NCBI RefSeq assembly: GCF_902459805.1
Contig: NZ_CABPST010000005.1
Span: 248,001 to 312,000 of the forward strand
DNA length: 64,000 bases
Reading direction: 5' to 3'
Source of the DNA: Pandoraea bronchicola
GTDB lineage: Bacteria > Pseudomonadota > Gammaproteobacteria > Burkholderiales > Burkholderiaceae
Shown: in pieces, positions 27,356-36,495 of the stretch
Layout: every line of letters starts with the position of its first letter
Numbering within the stretch: position 1 is the stretch's first letter
Notes under the pieces: generated by a model
What the model was told of the DNA's origin: nothing
The model's database searches: none
What the model saw: only the letters and a program-made list of their open reading frames with translations
Position numbers and translations under genes: made by a program

Positions 27356-28144
27356 ATGCATTTCTCGCTGAATTTCGCTCCGCTGGTGCCCTACTGGCCA
27401 GTTTTCCTCGAAGGCGCGTGGCTCACGCTGAAGATGACCGCACTCTCGGTCGTGATCGGCACCGCCGCTGGCACGCTGGTCGCCTTTGCCAAGCGCAGCC
27501 GCCATCGCTGGCTCGTTCGCCTTTGCAGTGTCTACATCGAGTCGGTTCGTAACACGCCGTTCCTCGTCCAGATATTCCTGCTGTATTTCGGTCTCGCCAG
27601 CCTTGGCGTGCACATGCCGACGTTCGCAGCGGCCGTCATCGCGATGGTGATCAACATTGGCGCCTACGCGGCGGAAATCATTCGCGCCGGACTCGAATCG
27701 GTGCCGCGCGGTCAGATCGAAGCCGCCGAGTGCCTGGGGCTGTCGAAATGGCGCATCGCATGGCATGTGATGCTGCAACCGTCCATCGAGAAGGTGTACC
27801 CGGCGCTCACCACCCAATTCATTCTGATGATGCAGGCGTCCGCCATGGCCTCGCAGATTTCCGCAGAAGAGCTGACCGCCGTCGCCAACACCGTGCAGTC
27901 GGACACCTTCCGCTCGCTCGAGACGTACATCGTCGTGGCGGCGCTCTACCTTGGCCTGTCGTTGCTCGTGAAGCTCGTAGCGTGGGCCGCCGGCGAGTAC
28001 TTCTTCAAACGCCGCCGTACTGTGCGACGCGCCGCTGCGCAAGCGGCACAGGCCTCGCGCCGTCGTGCGGCCGCGTCGCGCGCCGCTAATGGGAATGCCA
28101 CAGGCACCTCGGGCAGCGATACGGCACAACGGAGCGCTTCATGA
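27356..28144 (+). CDS. Polar amino acid ABC transporter permease (HisM/GltJ family), with basic C-terminal tail
   Basis: The 262-residue inner-membrane permease carries the family coupling motif EAAECLGLSKWRIAWHVMLQP (about residues 121–141) and VRNTPFLVQIFLLYFGL. About five membrane segments are predicted. The last 45 residues are unusual: an Arg/Ala-rich stretch (KRRRTVRRAAAQAAQASRRR) followed by a polar tail. The start is the ATG giving MHFSLNFAPL. Its stop overlaps the start of the second permease (ATGA), and the two form the membrane pore of a type I importer. Confidence 0.93.
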   Translation: MHFSLNFAPLVPYWPVFLEGAWLTLKMTALSVVIGTAAGTLVAFAKRSRHRWLVRLCSVYIESVRNTPFLVQIFLLYFGLASLGVHMPTFAAAVIAMVINIGAYAAEIIRAGLESVPRGQIEAAECLGLSKWRIAWHVMLQPSIEKVYPALTTQFILMMQASAMASQISAEELTAVANTVQSDTFRSLETYIVVAALYLGLSLLVKLVAWAAGEYFFKRRRTVRRAAAQAAQASRRRAAASRAANGNATGTSGSDTAQRSAS

Positions 28145-28794
28145 TCGGCAGCTTTTCCTGGACCTATTTCGGGTATCTGGTGCAGTCCATCGGCTGGACG
28201 CTGGTGCTCTCTCTGATCGCGTTCGTGCTTGGCAGCGCAGGCGGCTTCCTCGTGATGCTCGCGCGCATTTCACCGCGCCGCTGGTTGCGGCTGCCCGCAC
28301 AGGTCTTCATCGAAGCGATTCAGGGCGTTCCGCTGCTGATTCTGCTGTTCATCGTCTACTTCGGCCTGTCCGTGTATGGCTTCGAGCTGCCCGCCATCGT
28401 GGCCGCCTCACTCGCGCTGATGCTCTACACCAGCGCCTATCTGGGCGACATCTGGCGAGGGTGCGTCGAAGCGATGCCCCGCGCGCAGTGGGAGGCCGCC
28501 GAGTGCCTGTCGTTCTCGCGCTGGCAGACGCTGCGCCTGGTCATCATTCCGCAGGCAGTGCGCCTGTCGCTGCCGCCGACCATTGGCTTTCTCGTGCAGA
28601 TCATCAAGATGACATCGCTGGCGTCGGTGATCGGCTTCGTGGAGCTCACGCGCGCCGGGCAGATCATCAACAACTCGATTTTCCAGCCCTTCCTCGTGTT
28701 CTCTCTGGTAGGGGTGTTTTATTTCGTGCTGTGCTACCCGCTCTCGCGCTGGAGCGCAGCACTGGAGGACAGGCTCAATGTCGGCAATCGTTAA
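28141..28794 (+). CDS. Polar amino acid ABC transporter permease, second subunit
   Basis: The 217-residue permease belongs to the same HisQ/HisM family as its upstream neighbour, with QGVPLLILLFIVYFGLSVYG and the ATPase-coupling loop WEAAECLSFSRWQTLRLVIIPQ (about residues 117–138). It starts inside the stop of the first permease and overlaps the ATPase gene by 17 bases, so the three are translationally coupled. Confidence 0.94.
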   Translation: MIGSFSWTYFGYLVQSIGWTLVLSLIAFVLGSAGGFLVMLARISPRRWLRLPAQVFIEAIQGVPLLILLFIVYFGLSVYGFELPAIVAASLALMLYTSAYLGDIWRGCVEAMPRAQWEAAECLSFSRWQTLRLVIIPQAVRLSLPPTIGFLVQIIKMTSLASVIGFVELTRAGQIINNSIFQPFLVFSLVGVFYFVLCYPLSRWSAALEDRLNVGNR

Positions 28795-29506
28795 GGTCAA
28801 CCAGATTCACAAGCGCTTCGGCGACAACCCCGTGCTCAAGGGCGTGTCGTTCGAAGTGGAGCGCGGCAAAATGGTTGCCATCATCGGCGCCAGCGGCTCG
28901 GGAAAAAGCACGGCCCTGCGTTGCATCGACCGGCTGGAAACCATCGACGACGGCTCCATCGAAGTGTGCGGCATTCGCGTGGAAGATCCGCACATCGATC
29001 TGCATCAACTGCGCCGGGAAGTTGGCATCGTCTTTCAGAGCTACAACCTGTTCCCGCACCTGAGCGTGCGCGAGAACATCATGCTCGCGCTGCGGCATGT
29101 GAAGCGTCTCGCGCGCAGCGAAGCCGAGGAAGTGGCCAAGCGCGTGCTCGCGCAAGTGGGGCTGTCCGAAAAAGCCGACAGCTATCCCGAGCAGCTCTCG
29201 GGCGGCCAGCAGCAACGGGTGGCCATTGCGCGCTCGCTCGCCATGTCGCCGAAGGTCATGCTCTTCGACGAAGTGACATCGGCACTCGATCCGCAGCTCA
29301 CCGGCGAAGTGCTGCGCGTCATGGAAGACCTCGCCGCCGACGGTATGACGATGCTGCTCGTTACACACGAAATGGCGTTCGCCAAGCGCGTCGCCGATCA
29401 GATCATCTATATGCATCAGGGCAAGGTGTGGGAAGTCGGTCCGGGCGACATGCTCGACAACCCGCAGACGCCCGAACTGCGCGCGTTCCTCGCCAACGGG
29501 CTGTAA
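28778..29506 (+). CDS. Polar amino acid ABC transporter ATP-binding protein
   Basis: The 242-residue ATPase shows Walker A GASGSGKST (about residues 36–44), Q-loop FQSYNLFPH, signature LSGGQQQR, Walker B VMLFDEVTSAL and the switch histidine in LLVTHEM. It matches the GlnQ/HisP family, which energises import of polar amino acids or opines. It is embedded in the operon after both permeases and 41 bases before the binding protein. Confidence 0.96.
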   Translation: MSAIVKVNQIHKRFGDNPVLKGVSFEVERGKMVAIIGASGSGKSTALRCIDRLETIDDGSIEVCGIRVEDPHIDLHQLRREVGIVFQSYNLFPHLSVRENIMLALRHVKRLARSEAEEVAKRVLAQVGLSEKADSYPEQLSGGQQQRVAIARSLAMSPKVMLFDEVTSALDPQLTGEVLRVMEDLAADGMTMLLVTHEMAFAKRVADQIIYMHQGKVWEVGPGDMLDNPQTPELRAFLANGL

Positions 29507-29547
29507 GCCAGCAGTCACGACAACACAACACCCAAGGAGACCACTGC

Positions 29548-30345
29548 ATGAAACTCAAGACGTTCCTCACCCAGGCCTGCGCCGCAGTCCTGCTCGGCGC
29601 CATGGCGCACGCCGCCTTTGCCGATCAGCTCGACGACATCAAGAAGGCCGGCAAGATTCGCGTTGCGATCGCCATGGGTACGCCGCTGTACTCGTTTGCC
29701 GATGCCAATCTGCAACCGGCGGGCTCGGACGTCGACACGGCGAAGCTGTTGGCGCAGGATCTGGGCGTGAAGCTCGACATCGTATCCGTGACGAACGCAG
29801 CGCGCGTGCCGACGCTGCAAGCGAACCGTGCAGATATCGTGGTGGCCGATCTCTCGATTACGCCGGAAAGAGCGCAGGTGATCGACTTCTCGATTCCCTA
29901 CGCCGTCATTTCGATCATCGTCGGCGGGCCCAGGAGCGTGAACATCAAGGGCTATGAAGACCTCAACGGCAAGCGCATCGGCCTCACGCGCGCGACCGTG
30001 AACGACACGCTCACCACGCAGAACGCCAAGGGTGCGCAGATCGTGCGTTATGAAGACGACGCCACGCTCATCACGTCGATGGTGACGGGTCAGGTCGACA
30101 TCTTCTCGAGCACGCCGTCGAATCTCGGCGAGATGATCAAGCGCGCGCCGGACAAGCACCTCGAACTGAAGTTCGCGCAGAAGGAATTCGATCTGGGCAT
30201 CGCGCTCAACAAGAATCAGCCGGCGCTCAAGGACTGGATCAACAACTGGGTAAAGACCAATCTGAAAAACGGCAAGCTCAACGCGATCTACAAGAAGTAC
30301 CACGGCCGCGACCTGCCGGACAGCGTGACGAAGGGTGCGGCGTAA
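29548..30345 (+). CDS. Periplasmic substrate-binding protein of the amino acid ABC transporter
   Basis: The 265-residue family 3 solute-binding protein has a signal peptide (residues 1–25, ending AFA) and the typical blocks IRVAIAMGTPLYSF, GSDVDTAKLLAQDLGV, ADIVVADLSITPERAQVIDFS and DLNGKRIGLTRATVNDT. AAGGAG lies nine bases upstream of the ATG. The usual arginine that binds the substrate carboxylate (in the TxxR segment after the SITPER block) is hard to place, so the substrate is uncertain. Being last in the operon behind its own strong ribosome site fits the higher level needed for a binding protein. Confidence 0.93.
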   Translation: MKLKTFLTQACAAVLLGAMAHAAFADQLDDIKKAGKIRVAIAMGTPLYSFADANLQPAGSDVDTAKLLAQDLGVKLDIVSVTNAARVPTLQANRADIVVADLSITPERAQVIDFSIPYAVISIIVGGPRSVNIKGYEDLNGKRIGLTRATVNDTLTTQNAKGAQIVRYEDDATLITSMVTGQVDIFSSTPSNLGEMIKRAPDKHLELKFAQKEFDLGIALNKNQPALKDWINNWVKTNLKNGKLNAIYKKYHGRDLPDSVTKGAA

Positions 30346-30432
30346 CGCGCCGATCACCGTATGTGAATCGCCGTCGACGGACAAACGCCGACAGCCTTCG
30401 CCATCTCGCAATCACCGCGACGCAAGCACCGC

Positions 30433-30954
30433 TCACGACGCCAGCGACGCCTCACCGGTAACGCTGGCGTTGCGCATGGCGCGCCGGATAGCCAGGGCGC
30501 GTCCGAGGAAAATGCCGCTGAACGCGCCATACGACAAGCCGATCCACGCCGCGAAACCACCGTTCGATTTGAGATCGGGATGGATCGCCAGCGAAACGGC
30601 AACAGTGAACTTCACCGCGAAGATCGCCAGCATCCAGACCAGTGGCAGCCAACTGCCCGGCACCCGCACGCGACGCGTCTCAGGCACCCAGCTCACCTTC
30701 CCCCACCATCCCAGCGCCACGCGCAGCACGACGGCAATTACCACGGCGCTCGCCCACGCGATCAACGACGGAACGTGTGTCGTGAAGGTGCTGGCCGCCC
30801 CATAGGCAGACACCCCCGTCATGGCGAGCGGCATCGCGAGCGCCGCCCATAAGGGCTTATGCTGCGTGCGCGTTGCGGCTAACCCAAGCGCGATCAACGC
30901 CACGAACAGCCACCAGACCCACAAGGGGACGTGAGAGAGGAAAGCAAATGACAT
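30433..30954 (-). CDS. Small integral membrane protein, DUF6622-like
   Basis: The 173-residue protein starts MSFAFLSHVPLWVWWLFVAL and has about five hydrophobic segments, with motifs LWVWWLFVALIALGL, SLIAWASAVVIAVVLRVALG and NGGFAAWIGLSYGAFSGIF. I associate this pattern with the DUF6622 family of unknown function. The ATG was chosen because upstream residues are Arg/Pro-rich shadow sequence. It is convergent with the ABC operon and divergent from the cytochrome gene. Confidence 0.7.
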   Translation of the reverse strand: MSFAFLSHVPLWVWWLFVALIALGLAATRTQHKPLWAALAMPLAMTGVSAYGAASTFTTHVPSLIAWASAVVIAVVLRVALGWWGKVSWVPETRRVRVPGSWLPLVWMLAIFAVKFTVAVSLAIHPDLKSNGGFAAWIGLSYGAFSGIFLGRALAIRRAMRNASVTGEASLAS

Positions 30955-31245
30955 GGGCAGGCTCCAGGACACGTTGGCATGCAAGCATGCGGTGCCCGAA
31001 GCATCGCGCGGTGCTGTGCGGTGCGCGAGCCGTCTGCGACGGACGGGGGCCGGGCAGCGCGAACGGCGCTCGCGATGGTGCGAACGGGGGCTCCGGCCCG
31101 GCATCCGCCAGACGGGAAATGCCCGAGCGCAGCACTCGCGACACGATGTCACACCGTCCCGGGCGGGAACCACTGGCCGTGCCCGGCGGAAAGCGGTAAG
31201 TTAGCGGCTTGCCGTCAAACCGCGCCACCGACTCTCCATCCTCCG

Positions 31246-31674
31246 ATGACTGCCCGCCCTATCTCCCCGAACCCGTCGGCCCCCCTTCTCCTGCCCGCCG
31301 CGCGCATGCGAATCGGCGCGCTGACGTTTGCGCTCACCATAATCAGCGCATCGGCATTCGCCGCACCGGATATCGAAGCGGGCAAGGCGCTGTTTGCGTC
31401 ACGCTGCGCGTCGTGCCATTCGGTTGGACCGATGGCGGCGTCGGGGTTCGGTCCGCAACTCAATGGCATCGCCAACCGGCGGGCAGGTAGTCTGGCGGAC
31501 TTCGAATACTCGAAAGAGATGAAGCAGTCGGGTATCGTCTGGGACGACAAGACGCTCGCTGCCTTCATCGCCAATCCCGGCAAGACCGTGCCCGGCACGA
31601 AGATGCGCTTCTGGGGCATTGGCAACGAACGCAAGGTCGCCGATCTGATCGCTTACCTGCACACATTCAAGTGA
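31246..31674 (+). CDS. Periplasmic class I cytochrome c
   Basis: This 142-residue protein is a small monohaem cytochrome: haem motif CASCHS near residue 53 and axial methionine in KMRFWGI near 118, in the c2-like family also called cytochrome c family protein. A signal peptide (RIGALTFALTIISASAFA) precedes the mature APDIEAGK. If translation begins at the second ATG (31306) the signal peptide is of standard length; neither start has a clear ribosome site. It probably shuttles electrons in the periplasm. The following 215 bases hold no gene or terminator that I could identify. Confidence 0.88.
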   Translation: MTARPISPNPSAPLLLPAARMRIGALTFALTIISASAFAAPDIEAGKALFASRCASCHSVGPMAASGFGPQLNGIANRRAGSLADFEYSKEMKQSGIVWDDKTLAAFIANPGKTVPGTKMRFWGIGNERKVADLIAYLHTFK

Positions 31675-31889
31675 ACTGACATTGCCGAACCCAGGGCTTT
31701 GGCATACCCAACTGCCCGAGCTTCGTCGCATGCCGTCGCCGCTGGCGGCGTGCTCGGTCAGGCGAAGACCGAACCGGGTTTTGCATGGATCTCAAAAGTG
31801 TTCTGCACGAGGGCGGCTGTTTCCCAGCGAGGGGGCTTTCTAAACTGCACGCATGTTCCACCGCTCCTCAACAGAACCAAGGAGATCTC

Positions 31890-32909
31890 ATGCTTGCAGT
31901 TCGCATCGACCAGTACGGTCCCGCCGATTCGCTCGGTATCGTTGACGTTCCGCCCCCTGTGCCCGGGCCGACCGACGTCCTTGTGCGCGTGCGCGCCATC
32001 GGCGTGAACCGACTTGATCTGCTTTTGCGCGACGGGAACATTTTCCAAGTCCCCTTGCCGCGCATTCCCGGCACCGACTTCTCCGGCCAGATCGTCGCGC
32101 TCGGCGACGCGGTGCTGGACAGGAAAGTCGGCGAACACGTGTTCGCCGCCCCCATCCTGTCTTGCGGCACTTGCGCGCATTGCCTGCGAGGCGAAGACAA
32201 TTTGTGCCGTCAGTTCGGTACGGTGGGGTCGACGATCGATGGCGGGTATGCGGAGTACGTGAGCCTCCCGGCGCGTAATGCGGTCCCGCTGCCTGAGGGG
32301 ATGGACGCTGTCGCGGGGGCGAGTTTCGGACTGACCTATGCCACCGCAGCGGCGATGCTGCGACGCGGGCGTCTCAGTGCAGGTGAATCGGTGCTCGTTC
32401 TCGGCGCCAACGGTGGCCTTGGGTATGCGGCCGTCGAGCTGGCTCGCTGTGCCGGCGCAACGGTCATTGCCGTCAGCCGCGACAGTCATGCCAACGAGCG
32501 CCTCCTGAAGCTGGGCGCTGCGGCAGTCGTTGCGCCTGGGCCCAACATGGCGAATGACGTGCGTGCCCTGACGCAGGGTCGTGGCGTGGACATGGTCTTC
32601 GAGCACGTCGCCGCAGCCACGTTCGAGCAATCGCTTGCCTCGCTGGCCATGGACGGCCGACTGGTGCTCGGCGGGGTCACGACCGGCACGCAAGCGCCCC
32701 TGGACCTGAAGGCGATTTTCACTAAACGGCTCGAGATTCTGGGATGCCGGGGCAGCGGACGCATCGATCTCGACCGTGTGCTGGAGCATATGGCGCGCGG
32801 CGAACTCAGCCCGCACGTGCATCAGGTGTTACCGCTCGAACAAGCCGCCGAGGCACACCGGATGCTCGAATCCAGTGAGGTCTTTGGCAAAATCATGCTG
32901 ACCGTTTAA
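31890..32909 (+). CDS. Zinc-type alcohol dehydrogenase / quinone oxidoreductase family protein
   Basis: The 339-residue MDR enzyme has a GroES-like N-terminal domain with a structural-zinc cysteine set (CGTCAHCLRGEDNLC near residues 92–106), IPGTDFSGQI, and a Rossmann domain with VLVLGANGGLGYAAVELA. The catalytic-zinc cysteine in the usual GVCGTD position is replaced by NRLDLLLRD, as in quinone oxidoreductases, so it may lack catalytic zinc. AAGGAGA precedes the ATG. It forms a tight operon with a YciI-like gene and a LysR regulator. Confidence 0.88.
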   Translation: MLAVRIDQYGPADSLGIVDVPPPVPGPTDVLVRVRAIGVNRLDLLLRDGNIFQVPLPRIPGTDFSGQIVALGDAVLDRKVGEHVFAAPILSCGTCAHCLRGEDNLCRQFGTVGSTIDGGYAEYVSLPARNAVPLPEGMDAVAGASFGLTYATAAAMLRRGRLSAGESVLVLGANGGLGYAAVELARCAGATVIAVSRDSHANERLLKLGAAAVVAPGPNMANDVRALTQGRGVDMVFEHVAAATFEQSLASLAMDGRLVLGGVTTGTQAPLDLKAIFTKRLEILGCRGSGRIDLDRVLEHMARGELSPHVHQVLPLEQAAEAHRMLESSEVFGKIMLTV

Positions 32910-32922
32910 TAGGGTGAAGATC

Positions 32923-33213
32923 ATGTTCGTCGTCTTGTTACACTACGTCCAGCCGCTGGACGTCGTTGAAGCACACATTCCGGAACACCGGGAATTCCTC
33001 GATCGTCATTACGCGGCGGGGCATTTCGTGGCCTCCGGTCCGCAGGTGCCGCGCACGGGTGGCGTAATCCTTGCCGGCAATCTGTCGCGGCAGGCACTCG
33101 ATGCGGTGCTCGCCGAAGATCCCTTCCTGCGCGAACGCGTGGCGCAGTACCAGGTGATCGAGTTCCATCCGACCAAGTTCGCTCCGGGCGCCGAGGCCAT
33201 TCTCCAGTCTTGA
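32923..33213 (+). CDS. YciI family protein
   Basis: The 96-residue protein fits the YciI (dimeric alpha/beta-barrel) family: HIPEHREFLDRHYAAGHFVASGPQVPRTGG-like core and DPFLRERVAQYQVIEFHPTKF. The conserved His and Asp of the family's putative active site are in the HREFLDRHY segment. YciI proteins often accompany oxidoreductases of cyclic compounds. It is 13 bases after the oxidoreductase and 19 before the LysR gene. The ATG with AGGGTGA upstream was preferred to a GTG three codons earlier. Confidence 0.88.
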   Translation: MFVVLLHYVQPLDVVEAHIPEHREFLDRHYAAGHFVASGPQVPRTGGVILAGNLSRQALDAVLAEDPFLRERVAQYQVIEFHPTKFAPGAEAILQS

Positions 33214-33232
33214 AACACGTGCGAGGAAAGTG

Positions 33233-34144
33233 ATGGACATGCTGTCAGCCATGCGAATTTTTCAGAGAGTCGCCAGCACGCTCAGCTTCACCGATGCCGG
33301 CGACTCACTGGGGCTGTCGGCTTCCAGCGTGTCCAGACAGATGGATGCGCTGGAGAACCAACTTGGCGTGAAGCTCCTGACGCGAACGACGCGCAAGCTG
33401 TCGCTGACCGAAGCCGGTGCGACATACAAGGAAAATCTCGACACGATTCTCGCCGAGCTGGATGGCATCCACGAGAGCATTTCGTCGTTCTCGGACGAGG
33501 CGCAGGGAAGGCTGAAGGTAAGTTCCCCGCGCATGTTCGGCAAGCGCCTTGTCACACCGCTGATCCACGACTTCCTGCGCGCGCATCCCAAAGTGACGCT
33601 GGAACTCGCGATCACCGACGACTACGTCGATCTTGTGGAAACCGACACGGATATCGTCATTCGCATTGGCGAACTGGGCGACTCGAGTCTGGTGAGCCGT
33701 CCGCTGGGCCGCTATCGACGCGTTCTCTGCTGCCATCCGTCCTATCTGGTCGACCGCGAAGCGCCGCGGGTGCCCGCCGATCTCGCGCACTTCAATTGCC
33801 TGCGATACCGGAAATCCGGCGAACGGGTGATCTGGAAATTCTCCTGTCCCGGCACGGATGTCGTTGCGGAGATCACCCCGCAAGGGAATCTGATCGCCAA
33901 TGATGTCGAAGCGATCTATGCAGCGGCGTTGGATGGCACCGGCATCGGGTTGTTGCCTTATTGGCTGGCGCGCGAGGCGCTTCTGAAGGGCGATCTGATC
34001 GAGCTGATGCCCGATCATCCATTGCAAAGCAGCCTGCAAGCCACCGGCATCCATTTCGTCTATAACGTCAACCGCCGGCAGTCGCGAAAAGTCCATGCCT
34101 TCATGGATTTCATCATCCCCCGGATCGCCCCGCTTCTCGTCTGA
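33233..34144 (+). CDS. LysR family transcriptional regulator
   Basis: The 303-residue regulator has an N-terminal winged helix (about residues 1–60: AMRIFQRVASTLSFTDAG ... SSVSRQMDALENQLGVKLLTRTTRKLSLTEAG) and a LysR substrate domain of the CrgA/PA2206-like subgroup. It ends the operon with the quinone oxidoreductase and YciI genes, an unusual same-strand arrangement because LysR genes are more often divergent from their targets. GAGGAAAG precedes the ATG; a GTG one codon earlier is possible. The next 214 bases up to the following convergent gene hold nothing recognisable. Confidence 0.93.
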   Translation: MDMLSAMRIFQRVASTLSFTDAGDSLGLSASSVSRQMDALENQLGVKLLTRTTRKLSLTEAGATYKENLDTILAELDGIHESISSFSDEAQGRLKVSSPRMFGKRLVTPLIHDFLRAHPKVTLELAITDDYVDLVETDTDIVIRIGELGDSSLVSRPLGRYRRVLCCHPSYLVDREAPRVPADLAHFNCLRYRKSGERVIWKFSCPGTDVVAEITPQGNLIANDVEAIYAAALDGTGIGLLPYWLAREALLKGDLIELMPDHPLQSSLQATGIHFVYNVNRRQSRKVHAFMDFIIPRIAPLLV

Positions 34145-34358
34145 TCGACTCGCGATCGCCGCCCCGGGAAGGCGCGAGGAACGAAGTTGCCGGAAGCGTC
34201 ATATGAAGGCGATGTTTGTCAAACGCCACTCTCCAGCTTTGCAGTCGAACACCCCACTCCGCTTGTTCTGAAGTGAATCGCGCCCCGATGGATCTGGCGA
34301 TTTCGCACGTGCGTATGTGAGGTGCCGGTGGGACCGACCCACGGCAATGCATGCGCGA

Positions 34359-35333
34359 TCAACGAAGTTTCACCGCCGCGCAGGCGGCAGTGCCCGCGGG
34401 AACACGCGTTGCCCCCGTCGCATTCCTGCCATCCATGTCTAGCACGGACGCCTTGAGGTTTTCGCGCAACCAACGCAGACCAGGATCTGCGCTTCGATGC
34501 GAGTGCCACTGCATCGCCTGTTGCATCTTCGGGATCGTGACGGGTACGTCGCAGATCGTAATGGGCAGGCTGCGCGCCGCATGCTCCGCTAGCCGGCGAT
34601 GCATCGTGGCGACACGCTGCGTGCCGACCACCAGTTGCGCCGGCGCCGCAAAGCTGAAGGTAGTGATCTCGACCTTGCGCTGCACCCCGATGCGTTCTCC
34701 AAACCAGTCGGCGAGAACCGCATCGACGTGCCCGGGCGTGACCACGACATGTCCCGCCCCCAGATATTGTTCTCGCGTGATGGCAGCGCCGGCGAGGGTG
34801 GCCTCGTTCCACATCACGCAGCAATAATCCTCTTCAAACAGAATGTCGGTCGGATGCTCGCCCGTGCAGTAATCGATCGGGATGATCAGCATGTCGACAT
34901 CCGCACGCTCGAGCGAGCGTGCTGCCTGCGCGACCTGCGGGCAGAGTTCGATTCGTACGCCTGGTGCACACGCATAGATCCGCTTCAGAAAATGGGGGAT
35001 CAGCGTCGACAAGGTGAAATCCGAGACCAGCAAGCGGAACACACGCGTGGACTCGGCCGCCACAAACGTTGGCGGTGTGGCGATGCTCGCCTCGACCCGC
35101 ACGAGGATGTCGCGTACCGCGTCCGCCAAGCCCTCCGCGCGTGGTGTGGGCTCCATCTTCCGGCCCACCTGCACAAGCAGCTCGTCGTCGAAATACTCAC
35201 GCAGCCGTGCGAGCGCATTGCTCATTGCCGACTGACTCAGGTGCACCTTCTCCGCAGCGCGACTGATGCTGTGCTCACTGAGCAACGCATCGAGCGCGAC
35301 CAGCAAATTGAGATCGAGTTTGTTGAAACGCAT
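34359..35333 (-). CDS. LysR family regulator (NodD/LinR-like), likely controller of the adjacent catabolic operon
   Basis: The 324-residue protein has the winged helix typical of the NodD/NahR branch (MRFNKLDLNLLVALDALLSE, HLSQSAMSNALARLREYF) and an inducer-binding domain. The NahR/LinR branch commonly responds to aromatic compounds. It is divergent from the eight-gene catabolic operon across a 210-base gap holding repeated CGAAT motifs, so it is the probable activator. The start giving MRFNKLDLN was chosen over one 18 codons upstream, whose extra residues are all basic shadow sequence. Confidence 0.92.
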   Translation of the reverse strand: MRFNKLDLNLLVALDALLSEHSISRAAEKVHLSQSAMSNALARLREYFDDELLVQVGRKMEPTPRAEGLADAVRDILVRVEASIATPPTFVAAESTRVFRLLVSDFTLSTLIPHFLKRIYACAPGVRIELCPQVAQAARSLERADVDMLIIPIDYCTGEHPTDILFEEDYCCVMWNEATLAGAAITREQYLGAGHVVVTPGHVDAVLADWFGERIGVQRKVEITTFSFAAPAQLVVGTQRVATMHRRLAEHAARSLPITICDVPVTIPKMQQAMQWHSHRSADPGLRWLRENLKASVLDMDGRNATGATRVPAGTAACAAVKLR

Positions 35334-35416
35334 GGGGAATGGTTTTCGTCGTGCGCTGCGCCTGGTGGCCATGCGTCGATCGCGCATTCGCCGCCCCTCG
35401 GGTTTGCCCTTGATGT

Positions 35417-35449
35417 ATTCGGCGAATCGATTTCGCGAATGGATCGAAT
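35417..35449. promoter_or_regulatory. Candidate LysR operator with CGAAT repeats
   Basis: ATTCGGCGAAT (35417–35427) is an interrupted palindrome, TTCGCGAA (35432–35439) a perfect one, and CGAAT recurs at 35423, 35436 and 35445. The cluster lies in the divergent promoter gap, about 85 bases from the LysR start and 95 from the first catabolic gene. Clustered dyads here are expected for a LysR regulator; the assignment is by position and symmetry only. Confidence 0.45.
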
Positions 35450-35543
35450 CAATTTTTCACATGCAAGCGGGCATCTTAACCTGATCGGAACAAAAAAGAA
35501 GTACCACCACAAACTCGATCCGCGAGATCGATCAGGAGACAAG

Positions 35544-36443
35544 ATGGCCGTTAAGACCAGGAGCCTATTGCCGGGCTGCATGCTCGTTGCAGCTTGTGCG
35601 ATGCAGCAAGCGCATGCCTTCGAGAACGGTGTTTCGCCTTACCCTGCAGGTGCGACGGTCACGGGCATCGCCTCGCTGCCGCCAATCCCGGGGCTCTTCG
35701 TGCTGCAGCAATTCAGTTACACGTTTGCCAACGCGTTGTACGGCAATGACGGCAACAAATTGCCGTTGCCGTTCCGCTCGTCAGCCTCGGTCGCAACGAC
35801 CCGCATTATTGCTTCATATCCGATCCATTTCCTGGGCGCCAACGTCTACTCGCAACTGGTGTTGCCGGTGGTCTCGCTGCACATGAGCATCGCCGGACAG
35901 AGCAGCGTGCAGAACGGCTTGGCTAACGTCACCGTCTCGCCAGTGATTCTGCAATGGCGTCCGTCGTCCTCCGTGACGATTGCCACGGGCCTGGACTTGA
36001 TGACGGCTTCGGGCTCCTACAGCGCCACGAAAAACAGCGTTGCGGTGGGCTACTCGTCGCTGCAGCCGGTCTTTGCGATTCGCTACAACACCCCCGACGG
36101 ACTCGACGTGGGACTGTCGAACCGGCTCATGATCAACCAGACCAATCGCGACACGAGCTATCACTCGGGTAGTACGTATGTCGGCGAATTCACCCTCGGC
36201 TGGAACTTCGGGCCCTGGAAAGCCGGCGTCGTGGGTGCCTACCTGAACCAGTTCGCGGACGACGCGCAGTCCGGTGTGACCGTCGCCGCCGGCAATCGCG
36301 CTCGCAGCTTCGCGATAGGCCCCGCGGTCTCCTATGACGGCCACTGGTTCAACGTTGCGCTGAACTACCAGCGAGGCCTGTATGCGGCAAATACCGCCAA
36401 ATCGAGCAGCGTATGGCTGAACATCGCCATCCCACTTCTTTGA
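35544..36443 (+). CDS. Outer-membrane transporter, meta-pathway phenol degradation (SphA-like) family
   Basis: The 299-residue protein has a signal peptide (about 25 residues, ending AHA) and alternating beta-strands throughout, ending in a C-terminal aromatic/hydrophobic strand (SSVWLNIAIPLL), as in outer-membrane channels. It fits the family annotated as MetA-pathway of phenol degradation, channels often placed first in aromatic catabolic operons. Here it opens the eight-gene operon, suggesting uptake of its substrate. AGGAG lies six bases before the ATG. Confidence 0.82.
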   Translation: MAVKTRSLLPGCMLVAACAMQQAHAFENGVSPYPAGATVTGIASLPPIPGLFVLQQFSYTFANALYGNDGNKLPLPFRSSASVATTRIIASYPIHFLGANVYSQLVLPVVSLHMSIAGQSSVQNGLANVTVSPVILQWRPSSSVTIATGLDLMTASGSYSATKNSVAVGYSSLQPVFAIRYNTPDGLDVGLSNRLMINQTNRDTSYHSGSTYVGEFTLGWNFGPWKAGVVGAYLNQFADDAQSGVTVAAGNRARSFAIGPAVSYDGHWFNVALNYQRGLYAANTAKSSSVWLNIAIPLL

Positions 36444-36495
36444 CGCAGCAGGCATGCGCTGCAACTCCTATTTCTCACTCTCCAAAGGTTAGGCA

